Shown: positions 45,801 through 58,210 of the stretch, one piece after another
Numbering within the stretch: the first letter of the stretch is position 1
Layout of the letters: each line of letters begins with the position of its first letter
Source: Adiantum capillus-veneris
Lineage: Eukaryota; Streptophyta; Polypodiopsida; Polypodiales; Pteridaceae
Direction: 5' to 3'
DNA length: 64,000 bases
Assembly (NCBI GenBank): GCA_014529385.2
Contig: CM043953.1
Location: 68,630,372 to 68,694,371 of the forward strand
The notes under the pieces: generated by a model
What the model was told of the DNA's origin: nothing
Seen by the model: the letters and a program-made list of their open reading frames with translations, nothing else
Database searches by the model: none
Position numbers and translations under genes: made by a program

Positions 45801-48800
45801 AATTTGGCGAGTTCGATCCATCTATTATAGATCGAGTTGTTGCCAATTATAACTCGTCGGACTCTGACGCTGGCCAACAAGCAGCAATCTTGCAACCCAA
45901 TAGACGTATTCGCAGGCGCTTTGGTCAAGCAGCATATGTGAGGCCACAAGATGTAGTCTCTGACAGCTCGGGGGATGATCATGCAGAGCACATTCCCAAC
46001 GAGGCAATGTTTGAGCCCGAGATTGATGAAATGATCGAGACGATCATGGATTCAGAAAGGCTTATCTATGATGATATGAAAAGTGAAGCCGATACATCAT
46101 TGTATAATGGAGCACGTATGTCTAGATTGAAAGCACTCCTGGTTCTTCTCAACATGCAGGCAAAGTTTGGATGGAGTGACACTAGCGTCACAGCGCTTTT
46201 CAGGTGATCTATTACAATTAGTTTACTTTAATAGAACTCTAAATGTATAATGATCTGATAGATTTTTACACGACTGTATCATATTTTTATGTTGTGTAGA
46301 TTGCTGAAAGAGCACATTCTACCAGCTGACAATGTGATGCCAGATTCCCGAGATGAAGCAAGAAAGATTTTGCGAAACTTGGGGATGGATTACAATTCTA
46401 TCCACGCTTGTCCTAATGACTGCATTCTTTTCAGAGGGGAATACACAGACATGGAGAAGTGTCCGAAATGTGATTCCGAAAGATATCGAGTAGATCTCCA
46501 CGGGACAAAAATTCCACAAAAGGTTTTGCGACATTTTCCTTTGCTTCCTCGCATCAAGCATTTCTTCGAATGTAAGTCCATGGCCGCCCTAGCATCATGG
46601 CATGAGGAGAATAAATCTTCGGATGGTGTGCTACGAATTCCTGCAGATTGCGCAGCCTGGAAACATATAGATGGAACATGGTCGGATTTTGCCAGGGAAG
46701 CTCAAAATTTGCGCTTAGGCCTGGCTATGGATGGCGTAAATCCATTTGGTCAAAGATCAACATCTTACAGTGTATGGCCCGTTGTCATCGTCAACTACAA
46801 CATTCCCCCGTGGTTGACTACGAAGAAGGGGCACCTATGGCTAAGCTTGATTGTGCCAGGGCGATATAAAGTGGGGAATATGGATGTGTATCTTCGTCCA
46901 CTATTGGAAGAGCTACAACAATTGTGGATTGGCATAGAGGTGGTGGATATGAGCCGACACACAGGACGACGGAATGCTTTGATCAGAGGTATTCTAATGT
47001 GGACCATGCATGACTATCCCGGGCTAACAGAATGCTCAGGTGATCTATTGACACTCCTCTCTCAGACACTGTAAATCTTGTTTTTCCCCATAGTTGATCT
47101 ATTATCATGTGTATACATGCAGGGCTTCAAACAAGCGGATACAGAGCATGTGTCACATGTGGACCTAGACTGAATGCACGTAGGGCACCCTCACTGAAGA
47201 AGCAAATCTACGAAGGTCATCAAGCGTATCTTCCAGAGAATCATGTGTTACGCGACGGCTTTTTGGGAAGAGAGCCACCAAGGATGTCTGCACAAGCATG
47301 GTTAGAGCAGAAGGAGATGTGCGATGACGGATTGCCTCCAGGGATGAAGAGACTATCTCTATGGTACGAGTTACCATACTGGCCCCGACTCGTGATCAAT
47401 CACTTGCTCGATCCAATGCACATATTCAAGAATGTGGGTAATCTACTATGGGACCATTTGACCGACAAGAAAGATACTTTGGGAGCCAGAGTTGACCTTA
47501 GAAATGTGGATCGTATGGAGAAATATTGGCCGCAAACAGCGTCTGATGGATCGATAAAACTTCCTAAAGCACCATGGATTTTCACAGGAGCCCAAGAACG
47601 CAAAGTAAAAGAGGCCATTCGATCTTTGCGGACCCCCACTGGCGTAATGCACTCGCTCCGAACGTGTTTTACTAAAGAAGGAAAGCTTACCAGTTTGAAG
47701 TCACACGATTGGCATAAAATGTGTCAGGTACGTTCATAGTGGACTTTAATATCATTGCATAAAATGTGGACTTTAATATCATTGCTGCACATACTTTACA
47801 GTTTATTTTACCGGTTGCCATTGAGGGATGTTTGTCTCTCGACATCCGTAACACAATCTACAAACTTGCAAAGCTGGTGCAATGGATCTCACAAAAGGAG
47901 ATCGACGTAGACTCCATACCATTCGCCAAACTAAATGCTGCGGAGCTTGTGTGCATGTTTGAGAAACATTTTCCTACTACAATACTAACCATTCAGGTGC
48001 ATCTTCTTGTTCACATAGTTGATGAGGTGGAAATAGCTGGCACAGTTCATTCCAGATGGATGTTCTTCTTAGAGCGTTTCATGAAAACGCTTAAGGGATA
48101 TGTGCGTCAAAAGGCACGTCCGGAGGGTAGCATGGCAGAAGGTTGGTTGGTATCAGAGTCCCTAGTGTACATTGGAGAGTGGCTAGACGGATTTGATAAA
48201 TCCCGGGACACGCTATGGCGAACCATAGATGATGAGCGCATATCTGGGATTGTCATGTGCAATCTCGGTGTTGAGAAGAAGATGACGGAAGATCTAGAGG
48301 CTAAAATCAACCGATTTTGCATGCTTCACAATCCAGTGATGCAAAAGTGGATTTCACAATATGAGGATGCAAAGCAAGAGCGACAAAGGGCACGAATCGA
48401 GTGGAGACGGGGAAGACGACCACCGATGCACTATCCAGCGGTTCTGGAGAGCCTACCAACCTTCATGAGCTTAAGATGGTTGCACAACCAATTGAAAAGC
48501 GCACAACAATGCGGTGACGAAGTGACTGAAGAAGAGTGGGAGTACTCTCGGGGTTGCGCGACCAAGGTAAGTTTGCAATGTACGACTAGCAAGTGACTTT
48601 ATTTATAAACGTTTGAACGGCCACTCATAATCTTTGTTCGTTGTAGTATAAGTCATACACAGCAGCATGGTGTAAAGGTCGACATTTTAGGGTGGAACGA
48701 ATCGACAAAAAGCGTTTTACTCAAGATTGTGGAATCATGGCAAAATTTGAACAGTCTAGTCGACGACGTTCCTCTGATGCAGATCCCGTGGTGGCGGAAC

Positions 48801-49399
48801 TCACTTACTTCGGCACGCTGCAAGAGATTTTGAGGATCGATTATAGAGGATTTTTTGTCGACTTGTTCGACGTGCAATGGTTCAAGATAATCATGGAGGG
48901 TCGAAACGCTACTGTGCGTAGAGGAGAGTCTGGTTTTCTTGAGGTGGATTCTACTAAGAAATGGACTGACCTAAGAGACACTTTCGTACTACCCGAGCAT
49001 TGTGAACAAGTAAGTATATAAATAGTTAACATCCCCCTTTTACAAGTTATGTGCTTGAAAGCTCTCATGTAAGTTATGTGGCTCTGGCAGGTAGTATTTC
49101 ATCCTACAAAGTCTACATCAAACTGGTGGTACGTCATAGAGGTAGCCCCTCGTAGTGCAAGGACGTATGAAGGCTACCATGTGCCAATCACAACGACATC
49201 AATGGAGGAGATCAGAGAAGATGCTCAATCAGAAGCCGCTGCGGTGGTGCCAGACGAGCATCAAGATGCTACTACTCTATATGGGGTGCATGCAGAGGAG
49301 CTACAAAATGAAACAGAGGATATGTGTTTAAACGGAGAGCTCTATATAGATATAGGAAGTTATGCTGAGTTATGCGAGGATGAGAGAGAGATCTCTTAA
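45801..49399 (+). CDS. CACTA transposase (TNP2/TNPD type), six exons
   Basis: Exons 45801-46203, 46300-47039, 47123-47727, 47802-48566, 48647-49009 and 49091-49399 join in phase at GT-AG introns of about 75-96 bp and encode roughly 1060 residues. In order: an acidic N-terminus; a Cys motif (CPKC); the TNP2 core (LAMDGVNPFGQRSTSYSVWP, KGHLWLSLIVPGRYKVGN, with acidic residues expected for catalysis); DPMHIFKNV; a DUF4218-like region (FILPVAIEGCL, HLLVHIVDEVEIAGTVHSRW); and a DUF4216-like C-terminus (DLFDVQWF, STSNWWYVIEVAPR). No stops interrupt it. The start is uncertain: the open frame begins after an acceptor-like AAG at 45800, and the first ATG in this exon is near 46004, so a further 5' exon is likely, possibly near the HMA fragment. 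Confidence 0.88.
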
Positions 49400-49671
49400 A
49401 GCCACAAATATTGTATTTGAACAATTTTGCTCCGTGCTGTAAAAGCTCTAGCTCTCTAAGTAGCTTCCATGGTGTGTAACGCTCTTTTCTACTCGCGCTC
49501 ACATCTTTTGATTGAAAATTCTGAGTTTTCGACTTGCCTCTTCTATCACTCGATTCATTGCGTCATTGTATTTATATTCGTCATTACGTCATTGTATTTA
49601 ATGGTCTTTGCGTCATTGTCTACTCTATTCATTCAATATTAAGTTTAAATATTCGTGTGTTTAATGCAGGT
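49400..49671 (+). other. Intergenic spacer of CACTA genes
   Basis: Between the two CACTA genes; holds the transposase 3' region and a probable leader of the TNPA-like gene ending in an acceptor-like TTAATGCAG at 49670. Three tandem copies of a CGTCATTGTATTTA-like motif occur at 49560-49620. No gene. Confidence 0.45.
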
Positions 49672-50985
49672 ATGGATGATGAGGAGTTTCTTTCTTCTTT
49701 GTCACCGCAGCAGAGACACTGGTACGTGGAGCGTCATCGCTCTGGCGCATCATCGCGCGTTCCTACACCATCCGCATCTCCCTCTCTTTCGGAGCATTCG
49801 GCGCGCTCTGAAGCTTCGGCGTCGACGAGACGAGCGTCACACTCGTCTAGACACCGGCGCTCTAGTGGTGGCGGTGGTGGTTGTTGTGGGGATTCCGCCA
49901 CCGATGCCTCCACACCGCCTCGTGTTCGACGAGGCTCTTTACCCTCCCCTTCTTTGCCCGCCCCCACACCAGCCACAGCATCGCCATCTACGCCAGGTTT
50001 TGCACGGCTGACTGTTCCTAGAAGCTACACACCTCTACCTACTCCGCCAGGAGCCACCCCACTCGACACTCCTCGCTTCGGCGCCCAGACGCCGGTGGAG
50101 ACACCTGACGTCCGTACCCCCATCGACACGCCGCTAGAGACCCCTGCCGGGACACCCAAGTTCACGCGTCACCGGCCAAAAGGCTTGCCTTACTCCGTCG
50201 ACATCAGCGGCGGCATCATCATGGATGATGACGGCAAGAAGGTGATCTCGCGCATGCGTGGTCTTTGCTCTCAGCTGTTTAGACACTATATACTAAACAA
50301 ATGGAGTGAAGTACCAAGTGATTTAAAAAACAGAGTCATCAGCATACTTCATGATGAGTTTCCCGTTCCAACACGGGATCAGCGCTTCAATGAAGACCTG
50401 ATGAAGATTCGAATGCGCGAATACTGCAAACACAAGCGTTCTGAAGTGCAAAAAGCAATCAAGAATGGGTGGAATAGGCCAGATTGGCTGGCCAAAGAAG
50501 ATTGGAAGAATGCGAAGAAAGCAGCGCGCGAGAATCCCGACAAGTGGAAGCAACAAAAGGATGCAGCCAGAGCGCGAGTAGAGGCAGGGAGCTCGCACCA
50601 CTTGGGGAGCGGTGGATGGGCATCATTTGAGGCCGATTTTGTAAGTCTTTTCACATTGCTCTTTATGCATGTTCGATAGTTTAGGGTTTATGAGTTTTTT
50701 AGTTCTAACATAATGAAATCTTTGTATGTTTTGACAGTGGTCGATGACAGGACGTGATCCCACACCGTACGAGCGCGAGTACGCAGGCAGGAAGGGCTTA
50801 AATGCCCTGATGGACATTCTCAGTTCTCGCGGCGGCATGGTTAGTATTAGGGTTTACTCTTTTTTATTTTTTGTATTGTTTTATAAATGTCGTTATATGT
50901 TTATATTTACTGAAAACTGTCTTATTGTCTTTTTTTGCAGAATCCGACAGATACGCCGCTTGGACGCGATGAGACGTCTGATTAG
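49672..50985 (+). CDS. TNPA-like accessory protein of CACTA, three exons
   Basis: Exons 49672-50640, 50738-50839 and 50941-50985 join in phase and give 371 residues. The N-terminal 160 are disordered, rich in Ser, Pro, Thr and Arg, with repeated TP-x-DTP-like turns (TPLDTPRFG, TPVETPDV). The C-terminal half resembles the plant-transposase (En/Spm, Transposase_24-type) domain: LCSQLFRHYILNKWSEVPSD, NRPDWLAKEDWKNAKKAARE and TGRDPTPYEREY. In En/Spm, TNPA binds subterminal repeats and helps bring the ends together. The coding part is GC-richer than its surroundings. The start is the first ATG after an acceptor-like CAG. Confidence 0.85.
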
Positions 50986-51344
50986 ACGACGTCAGTTTAG
51001 CCGTAGCTAGATAGCATTAGTTTAGGGTTTCTCATAGCTTATGTATCATGAGACGGATTTTATACGTCTTTTTGAACCATGTATATTATTACATTTGTCA
51101 CCGCAATTCCTTTTGCCAATCAATTCTTTATGCCTATGATGTTGTACAATTGTCATTATTACATTTGCCAATCAATTCAGTTTGTCTATGATGTGTACAA
51201 TTGTCAATTTTGCAAACAATGCGTCTTGTGGGTGACTATTTTGGGTCTATTATTTATCTTTGCACTTTTTTAAAAAAGTGAATCAAGTACAATATGGTTG
51301 ATGGGTGGCAGGGCATTCAATGCCCTGCCACCAAAAAAATATTC

Positions 51345-51545
51345 TCTCAAGCGTCGCTATAAGCGTCGCTATTTATGGCTCTGTAGCATCGCTATATGCA
51401 TCGCTATACTCTTCTGTGAGAGCGTCGCTATATAGCGACGCCTATAGCGACGCCTATAGCGACGCATATAGCGACGCTATTAGCGACGGTTTTAGCGACG
51501 TCGGGGGTTATAAAAACCCAGTGTATTTCCGTCGCTAACAGCGTC
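51345..51545. repeat. CACTA right subterminal repeats (AGCGACGC)
   Basis: About twelve AGCGACGC / GCGTCGCT copies, in part tandem (about 51420-51500), end about 25 bp before the right terminal repeat. Same motif as 44390-44525. Confidence 0.88.
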
Positions 51546-51571
51546 ACAAGAGCACACAACCTCTTGTAGTG

Positions 51572-52430
51572 AAAATATAGAAAAAATGAGTTTAGATTGG
51601 ATAAGTGGTCAATCTAGGTTAAAATATACCTATGTAAGAACATACACATGTGTATGAAATAACATACAAGCATGCTTTTTCTGGGAAAGAAAGATTGAAG
51701 ATACATAAAAAAAGAGTCTGGATTGGACAACTGGACAATCTCCGTAGAGAACTACACATACAACAACATATGACCATGAGTTGACCTAGAATGGACACGT
51801 GGTTAATCTAGACAACACATTTGACTATTAAAGATAAAATATGAACTTGGATTGGACATGTGGTTAATCTATGTGTAGATATACACATGTAACAACATAC
51901 AACCATCACTTGACCTAGAATGGACAGGTGGTGAATGTAGACAACACATGTGCCTATTAAAGAACATGGTTATGCATGTCTTTCCTAGAAAAGAGTACTT
52001 TCACAATTGACCATCACTTGAGCTAGAATGGACAGGTGGCCAGTCTAATGCATACATGCTTAACAAAGTACATTCCACCATAACCTAGCATGGAATGGAC
52101 ACGTGACTAAGACATTCAATACACATGAATATGAAAGAACATACAAGCACAATGAGTGTGGATTGGACAGGTGGTCAATCTCTGTAGAAAAATACACATA
52201 CAACAACATACGACCATCACTTGACCTAGAATGGACAGGTGGCCAATGTATACAACACATATGACTATAAAGATAAAAAATGAACCAAAATTGGACATGT
52301 GATCAATCTATGTGTATATCTACACATGTAACATCATACGACCATCACTTGACCTAGAATGGACAGGTGGTCAATCTAGACAACAAATGTTCCTATTGAA
52401 GAACATGGTTATTGGACAATACACGTATTT
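51572..52430 (+). repeat. Palindromic-repeat array, right of CACTA insertion
   Basis: Continuation of the array at 42075-44365, starting AAAATATAGAAAAAATGAG. Cores such as GACCTAGAATGGACAGGTGG recur to 52370. The array ends at about 52410 and changes to sequence of a different kind. Confidence 0.85.
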
Positions 52431-52900
52431 AAATTAGAATTTTCGTCCAAAATTATAATATTGGTCAATTTGAATTTAAACCAATAAACCCTTATCTCAT
52501 TCTCTCTTCCCCCCAAATAATCCCATATTGTCACTCTCCATGTGTCTCTCCCACTAGATATCGTAGAATGGACGAGTAGTCAATCTAGTGTGCACATGTT
52601 ATTGGACATGTGAAGTGCAGATTGCTCACTTCTCTATGTCTAGCCTATTGGTAAGCCATTACAACTACACCTATTTAGATTCAAAGTTCCCCCCAAAATT
52701 CAAATAGTGAATTTGAATTGAAACCGAGAAACCCCTATCTCCTTCTGTCTTCCCCCCAAAGAAGCCCATATTGTTACTCTCCCTTTCTCTCTCCCCCTCT
52801 CTTTCTCCCTCTGTCACTCACTCGTTCTCACTCTTTCTCCCTCTTATCTATCTATTTTCCTCTCTCTTTTATCATGTGCGTAACGAAGGTGTAGCTAGTG
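52431..52900. repeat. Diverged 120-bp direct repeat and CT-rich tract
   Basis: Two direct copies of about 120 bp (about 52437-52560 and 52670-52800) contain ATTTGAATT, AAACCC-TATCTC and CTTCCCCCCAAA. Between them is one more palindromic-family core (GTAGAATGGACGAGTAG, TCAATCTAG). Positions 52780-52870 are CT-rich. No gene. Confidence 0.6.
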
Positions 52901-54540
52901 GTGGTAAACAATCAAAAGCATCAGTAAAACAGAGCACGTGCAAGCATATACAGGTGCATATCTAACTCTTTTATTCCAATATAGTTTTTTAAATACTTGA
53001 TGTATGATTATGTTTTTTAATTAGATTAGTAATTTGAATAATTATGTATTCCTAAGTAGCTAGAAGCAAGAATTAGAGAGGAAAGGCAGTATTTTTGCCT
53101 TTTCAAATTGAAATACAGGCTCATACTCATACTCTAAATTAAATTTTATAGCCTGAAAATTTGAAAAGCGAGAGAAGAAACTAAAGACTTACCTATTTTA
53201 GTCTGTGTGTGATGTTTCCATTGTTGTTGTTGTTGACGTTGTTGTTGTTGTCGATTTGCTGCTGCTACTGTTGTTGTTGTCGTTGCTGCTGTTGTCCCTG
53301 ATTTGTCATTTTTGTCGTTGGTGTCACTCCGCAGTTAACCCTAAACCACTATTGCTTCTACTATCTTTGCTGGTGTTGTTTTTCTTTCTGCTAGTGATGT
53401 TGTTGCTATTGTATCTACTGTTGTTGTTCTGGAATATCCTGATTTGTCACCACGGTCAGATTTTCTCACAGATCTGTCGTATGTAGCGCAAAGCCACCTC
53501 AATCCACATGCAATAGCTCTCCTACAGTTCCTGTGGTCTCTCAGATGATGCGGATCTCTCACAATCGTCTCTATGTTTTTGTGGTTCTCTTTCTCTCTGT
53601 GTTATGTGTTCACATTTTTACTCACTTTTGGTTTTTTAAGAGTTTCAAACCTAAACATAGTATTAAACATTGGACAATTCACACTTGGCCAAAATTAAAA
53701 AAACTATGGTTGAAAATTTATGAAACATTTGTAACTCTGTACTAGGAACATTTGTAACTCTATACTAGAAATATTTGTAACTCTATACTAGGAACTCCCT
53801 TGACCCCGCTCGGGCCGCTGCCCTGGACCCCGCCCGCGACGCTATCCCAAAACCCTCTCCATAGGATGTTGTCTCATGCATCTCCAAAGATTGCATAAAA
53901 CCTACCACAAGTGTAATGCCCTGAACTGACAGCACCGCTCCTCTAAGAATGGGATGCAAGTTATTGTTCTAGAATGTGATAAACCAACCATCCAAGCAAA
54001 AATACAAACAATTTAGAGTTTGTGAAAAAATTGTTAAATATTTTTGGGTATCAATGGAAAATTTAGATGATGTATGTGACAAACTTAGGAATTTCAAAAA
54101 ATTTGCTTCACTGCTACGAGATGCGAGTGCATATATTAGGGACATGGACCTAAGGATGTAAAACCCTTCCTAACATACTGACATGAAACTAGGGAGATAG
54201 AACCCTTTCTAACATACAAGCAAAACAAACATAATCCGTCAGCAAGTCTTTTGAGGTATAAAATATTGAGAATATGGTTTGGGGTTATTGAATTGGGGCT
54301 AAGCTTGAATTGGGGCTATTGAACTGGGGCTAGTTCTAGGATTCTCCTATCTTGGATTACTATCTATAGTCTAATTACTATCTAGAGTGTATTGTCTAGA
54401 TCTACAAATTGGGATCTAGGGTTTAGGTTTTAATTTTCATGGCTGAGGATTTTGAGGGAATGTATTACAATGGAGTTATTAATGATAGATAGAATCGTAG
54501 AATGGCTATGGGCACAATGGATAAAGTTTCAGCAAAGAGT
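52901..54540. other. Spacer with TTG microsatellite and 24-bp repeats, no gene
   Basis: A (TTG)n-rich stretch lies at 53216-53300, with Val/Leu-rich open frames that are composition artefacts. Three tandem 24-bp units (ACATTTGTAACTCTATACTAG) lie at about 53720-53790. A GC-rich patch with GACCCCGC repeats is at 53800-53850. The rest shows no coding potential I would support. Confidence 0.5.
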
Positions 54541-56600
54541 CACGTTATTTATAGCATTAGGTTGATCAGGTGGCCAATCTAGACAACACCTCTACTCAAG
54601 AGAAAATATGGTGACACCCACCTTGCCTACAATGGACACATGTGGCCAATCTACAATGGTCAAAGGTCCAACATGCACTTATTTATACCACTAGAATGAT
54701 TAGGTGACCAATCTAGACTTATTCTCTCACAAGAGAGAATGTAGTGGCATCCACCTATCCCAAAAAAGATATGTGGCCAATCTATAGAGGTAAAGTATCC
54801 CCTAGAAACAATGTAGTTATTCATACCATTAGAATGACATGGTTCCAACTCTACAGTGCCTACTTGCATAAGAGATATTATAGAGACACCCACTATCCTG
54901 GAATGGACTTGTGGACAATCTCCAAAGGGTAGATATCCAACAACTATTAGAACAACTAGATGGTCACTCTAGATGCCTATTTTCATAAGAGATATAGTAG
55001 TGACACCCACCTATCTTAGAATGGACATGTTGCCAATCTACAAAGGGAAAATATTCAATAGTAATGGAGCTATTTATAGTGTTAGAACAACCAGGTGTTC
55101 ACTCTCAAGTTCACATCTGTGCAAGAGATACAATAGTGATACCCACCTATCTTAGAATGGATAGGTGGATGATCTACAAGAGTAGATATCCAAACACAAT
55201 GGAGTTATTCATGCCATTAGAATGATGAGGTGGCTACTCTAGAGTGCACATCTACACAAAGGATAAAGTATTGATGTGCACATATCTTAGAATGGATAGG
55301 TGATTGATCTACGAGGGAAAGTATCCAACAACAATGGAGTTATCCATACCATTAGAATGACCAAGTGGCCAATTTAGAGTGCACATCTACAAAAGAGATA
55401 AAGTAGTGGCACCCACCTATCTTAGAATGGACAAGTGGCCAATCTAGAGAGGGCAAGTGTCCAACAATGCAATTATTAATACCTACATATGGTTAAAAGA
55501 TGACATGGCCAATCTATATTGTACATGTGACAACAACTTGGTGTCCAATGTATATAGTGCACGTGTCCAAATGGAGACGCTTGCACCTATATATCCCTAT
55601 AACAAGTAAGTGCACATGGTATGCATTGACAACTATTGGACAAGTTGCCAATCTTGAGTGCATGTGTCCAAGTAAGAACATATCAATGATGTGTATTCAA
55701 ACAGAACAGTGAAATGAATAAGTGGTCAATCTAGAGGGACAAAGTTCCAAAGGATAAAAGCACTAGCTAATATAAAGTGCACATGCACAAAACAAAGAAT
55801 TGTTTGATAAGCGCTAAACATAGAATGGATGGGTGGCCAATCTAGAGTGCACATATGCAAAAGGAAGAGAACATCCTACCACCACCCAAATAAGAATGGA
55901 CAAGTGGCTATTCCAGATAGCTCATGTGAATATGAAAGAACACAATTACAGGTGTCTTTCCTAAAAAAGAGACATCAATAATCTAGAGAAAACCAACTAG
56001 CTTAGGGGTGAGCACACCAAAAGACAACCATAATAACCTCGCCTAGAATTCACCAGCAATAGAACAATGGGAAAATTTTAAAGTGTACATGCCACAATAT
56101 AGAATGTCTTAACATTCACGTAAATAGCAAGCATGGAAGGTGGCCAATCTATAATACATTTTTGACTCAACAAGAAACCTAGACAAATGTATCAATCCAA
56201 AATAAACCAAGGTGCACAATCTAGAGAGAATCATAGAAGAGACAAGTACCCAGACTAGAGAACAAATTGAAGGAACCTATCCTAGATTTGACAAATGACT
56301 AATCCATAGAGCACATATGCACTTGACCATAACACATTCAATCACCTAGGTAGCACATAACTATTAAAGACATAGTCTAGAGAAAACTAATCTACAATGG
56401 ACATGTGATAGCTAACCTACATGACACATATGCACAAGGAAGAATATTATACCATCAAATGAACCAGAATGTACATGTGGTCAATCTAGACAAGACATGT
56501 GACTATCAAAGAACATGATTAATATGTCTTTTATAAGAGAGTGAGAGAGGCAAAAAATCTAGAGCAAATGAAGAATCGAAAACTGGCCAATCTAAAGTGT
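54541..56600 (+). repeat. Palindromic-repeat array before DUF7869 copy
   Basis: About 25 units of the family, here more diverged and often with ATTAGAATGACCAGGTGG and CCACTCTAGA in place of the usual core, plus ACCCACCTATCTTAGAATGG. The stretch from 55816 on is nearly identical, inverted, to 38860-39640. The array ends about 300 bp before the first exon of the DUF7869 copy. Confidence 0.82.
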
Positions 56601-56903
56601 AGACATGTACAAAATAGATGATTTTATTATTTCCAAGTTATAGCATGGATCTCTCAATGCTATATAGGTTCACACAAGAAACAAGATCTTGACATCCGTC
56701 TAAACAATGATCATGCTACTTTCAAATCTAGAGATATATTCACATGTTCTAAAGTCCTTGCGGCTAATATGAACTAGAAGATGCCAATATAGTGTTCACA
56801 ATAATATTAGCAAGTGTATTCATAGGAATGGAGGCTCATTGATCTCCATATATAAAAACTTGAATTTTTTTTATTTTGACGTGTTAAATCTTTTGCTTTT
56901 AGG

Positions 56904-57900
56904 ATGGATTTTCAATCTGGAGAAAAGGTGCATCTACTTCTACAAAATGAAATTGTCACAGTTGTTTCTATTTGTAGGATAGATTCCAATGCAACATGTG
57001 GTGGTACAAAGATAGGTCTAGGAAATGTGTCAGTGTTAGTGGAGAAATGCTTAAAGGATGTTTTTTTGGCCTTTTCCTACAATGGATACAGCCTCATTCC
57101 AAAACTCATGTTGGAGTAGTGTTTGATGGCCAAAGCGTTTACTCAGACCTTTGTCAAGACAACAAAACTTAATATCATCTGATATATGCAATGGTCATGA
57201 AGACAAGGAAGAAAATCAAGCAAATCCTATGATTGTGGATGCATGACCAGTAACTTATCCTGAATTTGAAAGGTCTATACGAGAATCTTGGAAGAACCAA
57301 AGAGTTCTTTTAAAGGATGAGACCATGATGCAGACTATCAATGAAGAATTGATATTATATGTGTTTCCAGATGAGAGCGTTAACTTTCATGAGCTTGTAG
57401 ATGAGAATGTGGGTGTGGTAGTTGAAATGGAAAATGCAAATGATGGAGTATTGTTGCATGCAAATAGTGTCACTTTGATTACATGGCCAATAAAACAGAT
57501 AACAATGCTAGATGGGAGTTCATTGCAACGATACACTCCCCTTGATGATTTGAATGCTCAATGTGCACATGTATGTGGAGAGGCTAATGATAAACCTGCA
57601 ACTCATGATGCTAGTGTTACTCTTTGTTCCACAAAGAGACGATACACTTTTATTAATAGGATACATAAACAAAGATCAAAGCCTATTGCAAGTATTTACT
57701 TATCACTTGAGTCAATCAAAAGTGTTTCATGCATTGATTGTTGTCCAAAAAGATGTTGTCAGCTTGTCATCCTGAATTATTGATGCATATTCAACAACAA
57801 TTTTGGGATCAATCTCAAAATTCATGCACAAACTATATCTATGGTGTTCTCTCAATATGTTATGATCATCAAAATTCAAACAAAAAAATGCGATACCAGT
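56904..57900 (+). pseudogene. DUF7869-type transposase gene, 5' part, inverted copy
   Basis: Starts with ATG 56904 after CTTTTGCTTTTAG and is nearly identical to 38550-37548. It has the start exon (MDFQSGEKVHLLLQ, 71 codons) and the block 57325-57783 (CCPKRCCQLVI near its end). The TGA after IVDA near 57246 is shared with the other copy, so it predates the duplication. Homology stops at GATACCAG (57900), where an LTR-element fragment begins, so the catalytic domain is missing. Confidence 0.8.
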
Positions 57901-58208
57901 TTTGGTTGATTGGGAGTTCCATCTGTTTGCAGAGCATGTTATATCTGAGTATCGGTCCCAAGTGGGAGGGATACCTGCATATAGATCTACGTCATTCCCT
58001 GGAACGGTCTGGAGGACTAAGGGAGCTGAGTAGGGTCGAGTCTGGGTATGGCCCTCACATTGGGTTGGCGTTCGAGATAGACCAGAGTCCTGTCTGAGTG
58101 TCAGTCCCAAATGGGAGGGATACCTGCAGATAGATCTACGTCATTCCCTGGAACGGTCTAGAGGACTGAGGGAGGTGAGTAGGGTCGAGTCTGGGTATGG
58201 CCCTCACA
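57901..58208 (+). mobile_element. LTR fragment with 149-bp internal duplication
   Basis: Two tandem copies (from 57947 and 58096, period 149 bp) contain GGAGGGATACCTGC, ATAGATCTACGTCATTCCC and GGGTATGGCCCTCACA. The second copy ends CTCACA at 58208, two bases before a tRNA-Met primer site, so this is the 3' end of a 5' LTR. The LTR start may be TGTTATATC at 57938; only one LTR is present. Confidence 0.6.
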
Positions 58209-58210
58209 AG

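Larger units (their letters stand above)
44366..51571 (+). mobile_element. CACTA (En/Spm) transposon, complete, 7.2 kb
   Basis: Termini are CACTACAAGAGG at 44366 and CCTCTTGTAGTG ending at 51571: perfect 12-bp inverted repeats flanked by the 3-bp duplication AAA. Both ends carry many AGCGACGC/GCGTCGCT subterminal motifs. Two genes on + are the TNP2-type transposase (45801-49399) and a TNPA-like partner (49672-50985). The leader contains long CT, CA and GA microsatellites and a captured HMA-domain fragment. Coding exons join in phase with no stop or frameshift, so the element looks potentially active. The first coding exon of the transposase is not resolved. Confidence 0.95.

Noticed and set aside
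53205-53486. Val/Leu-rich 93-residue frame resembling a signal or membrane peptide
   Set aside because: Translation of a (TTG)n-rich tract; no conserved part beyond it.
57727-58110. 127-residue minus-strand frame across the LTR junction
   Set aside because: It spans the boundary between two different elements and is antisense to both; a chance frame.
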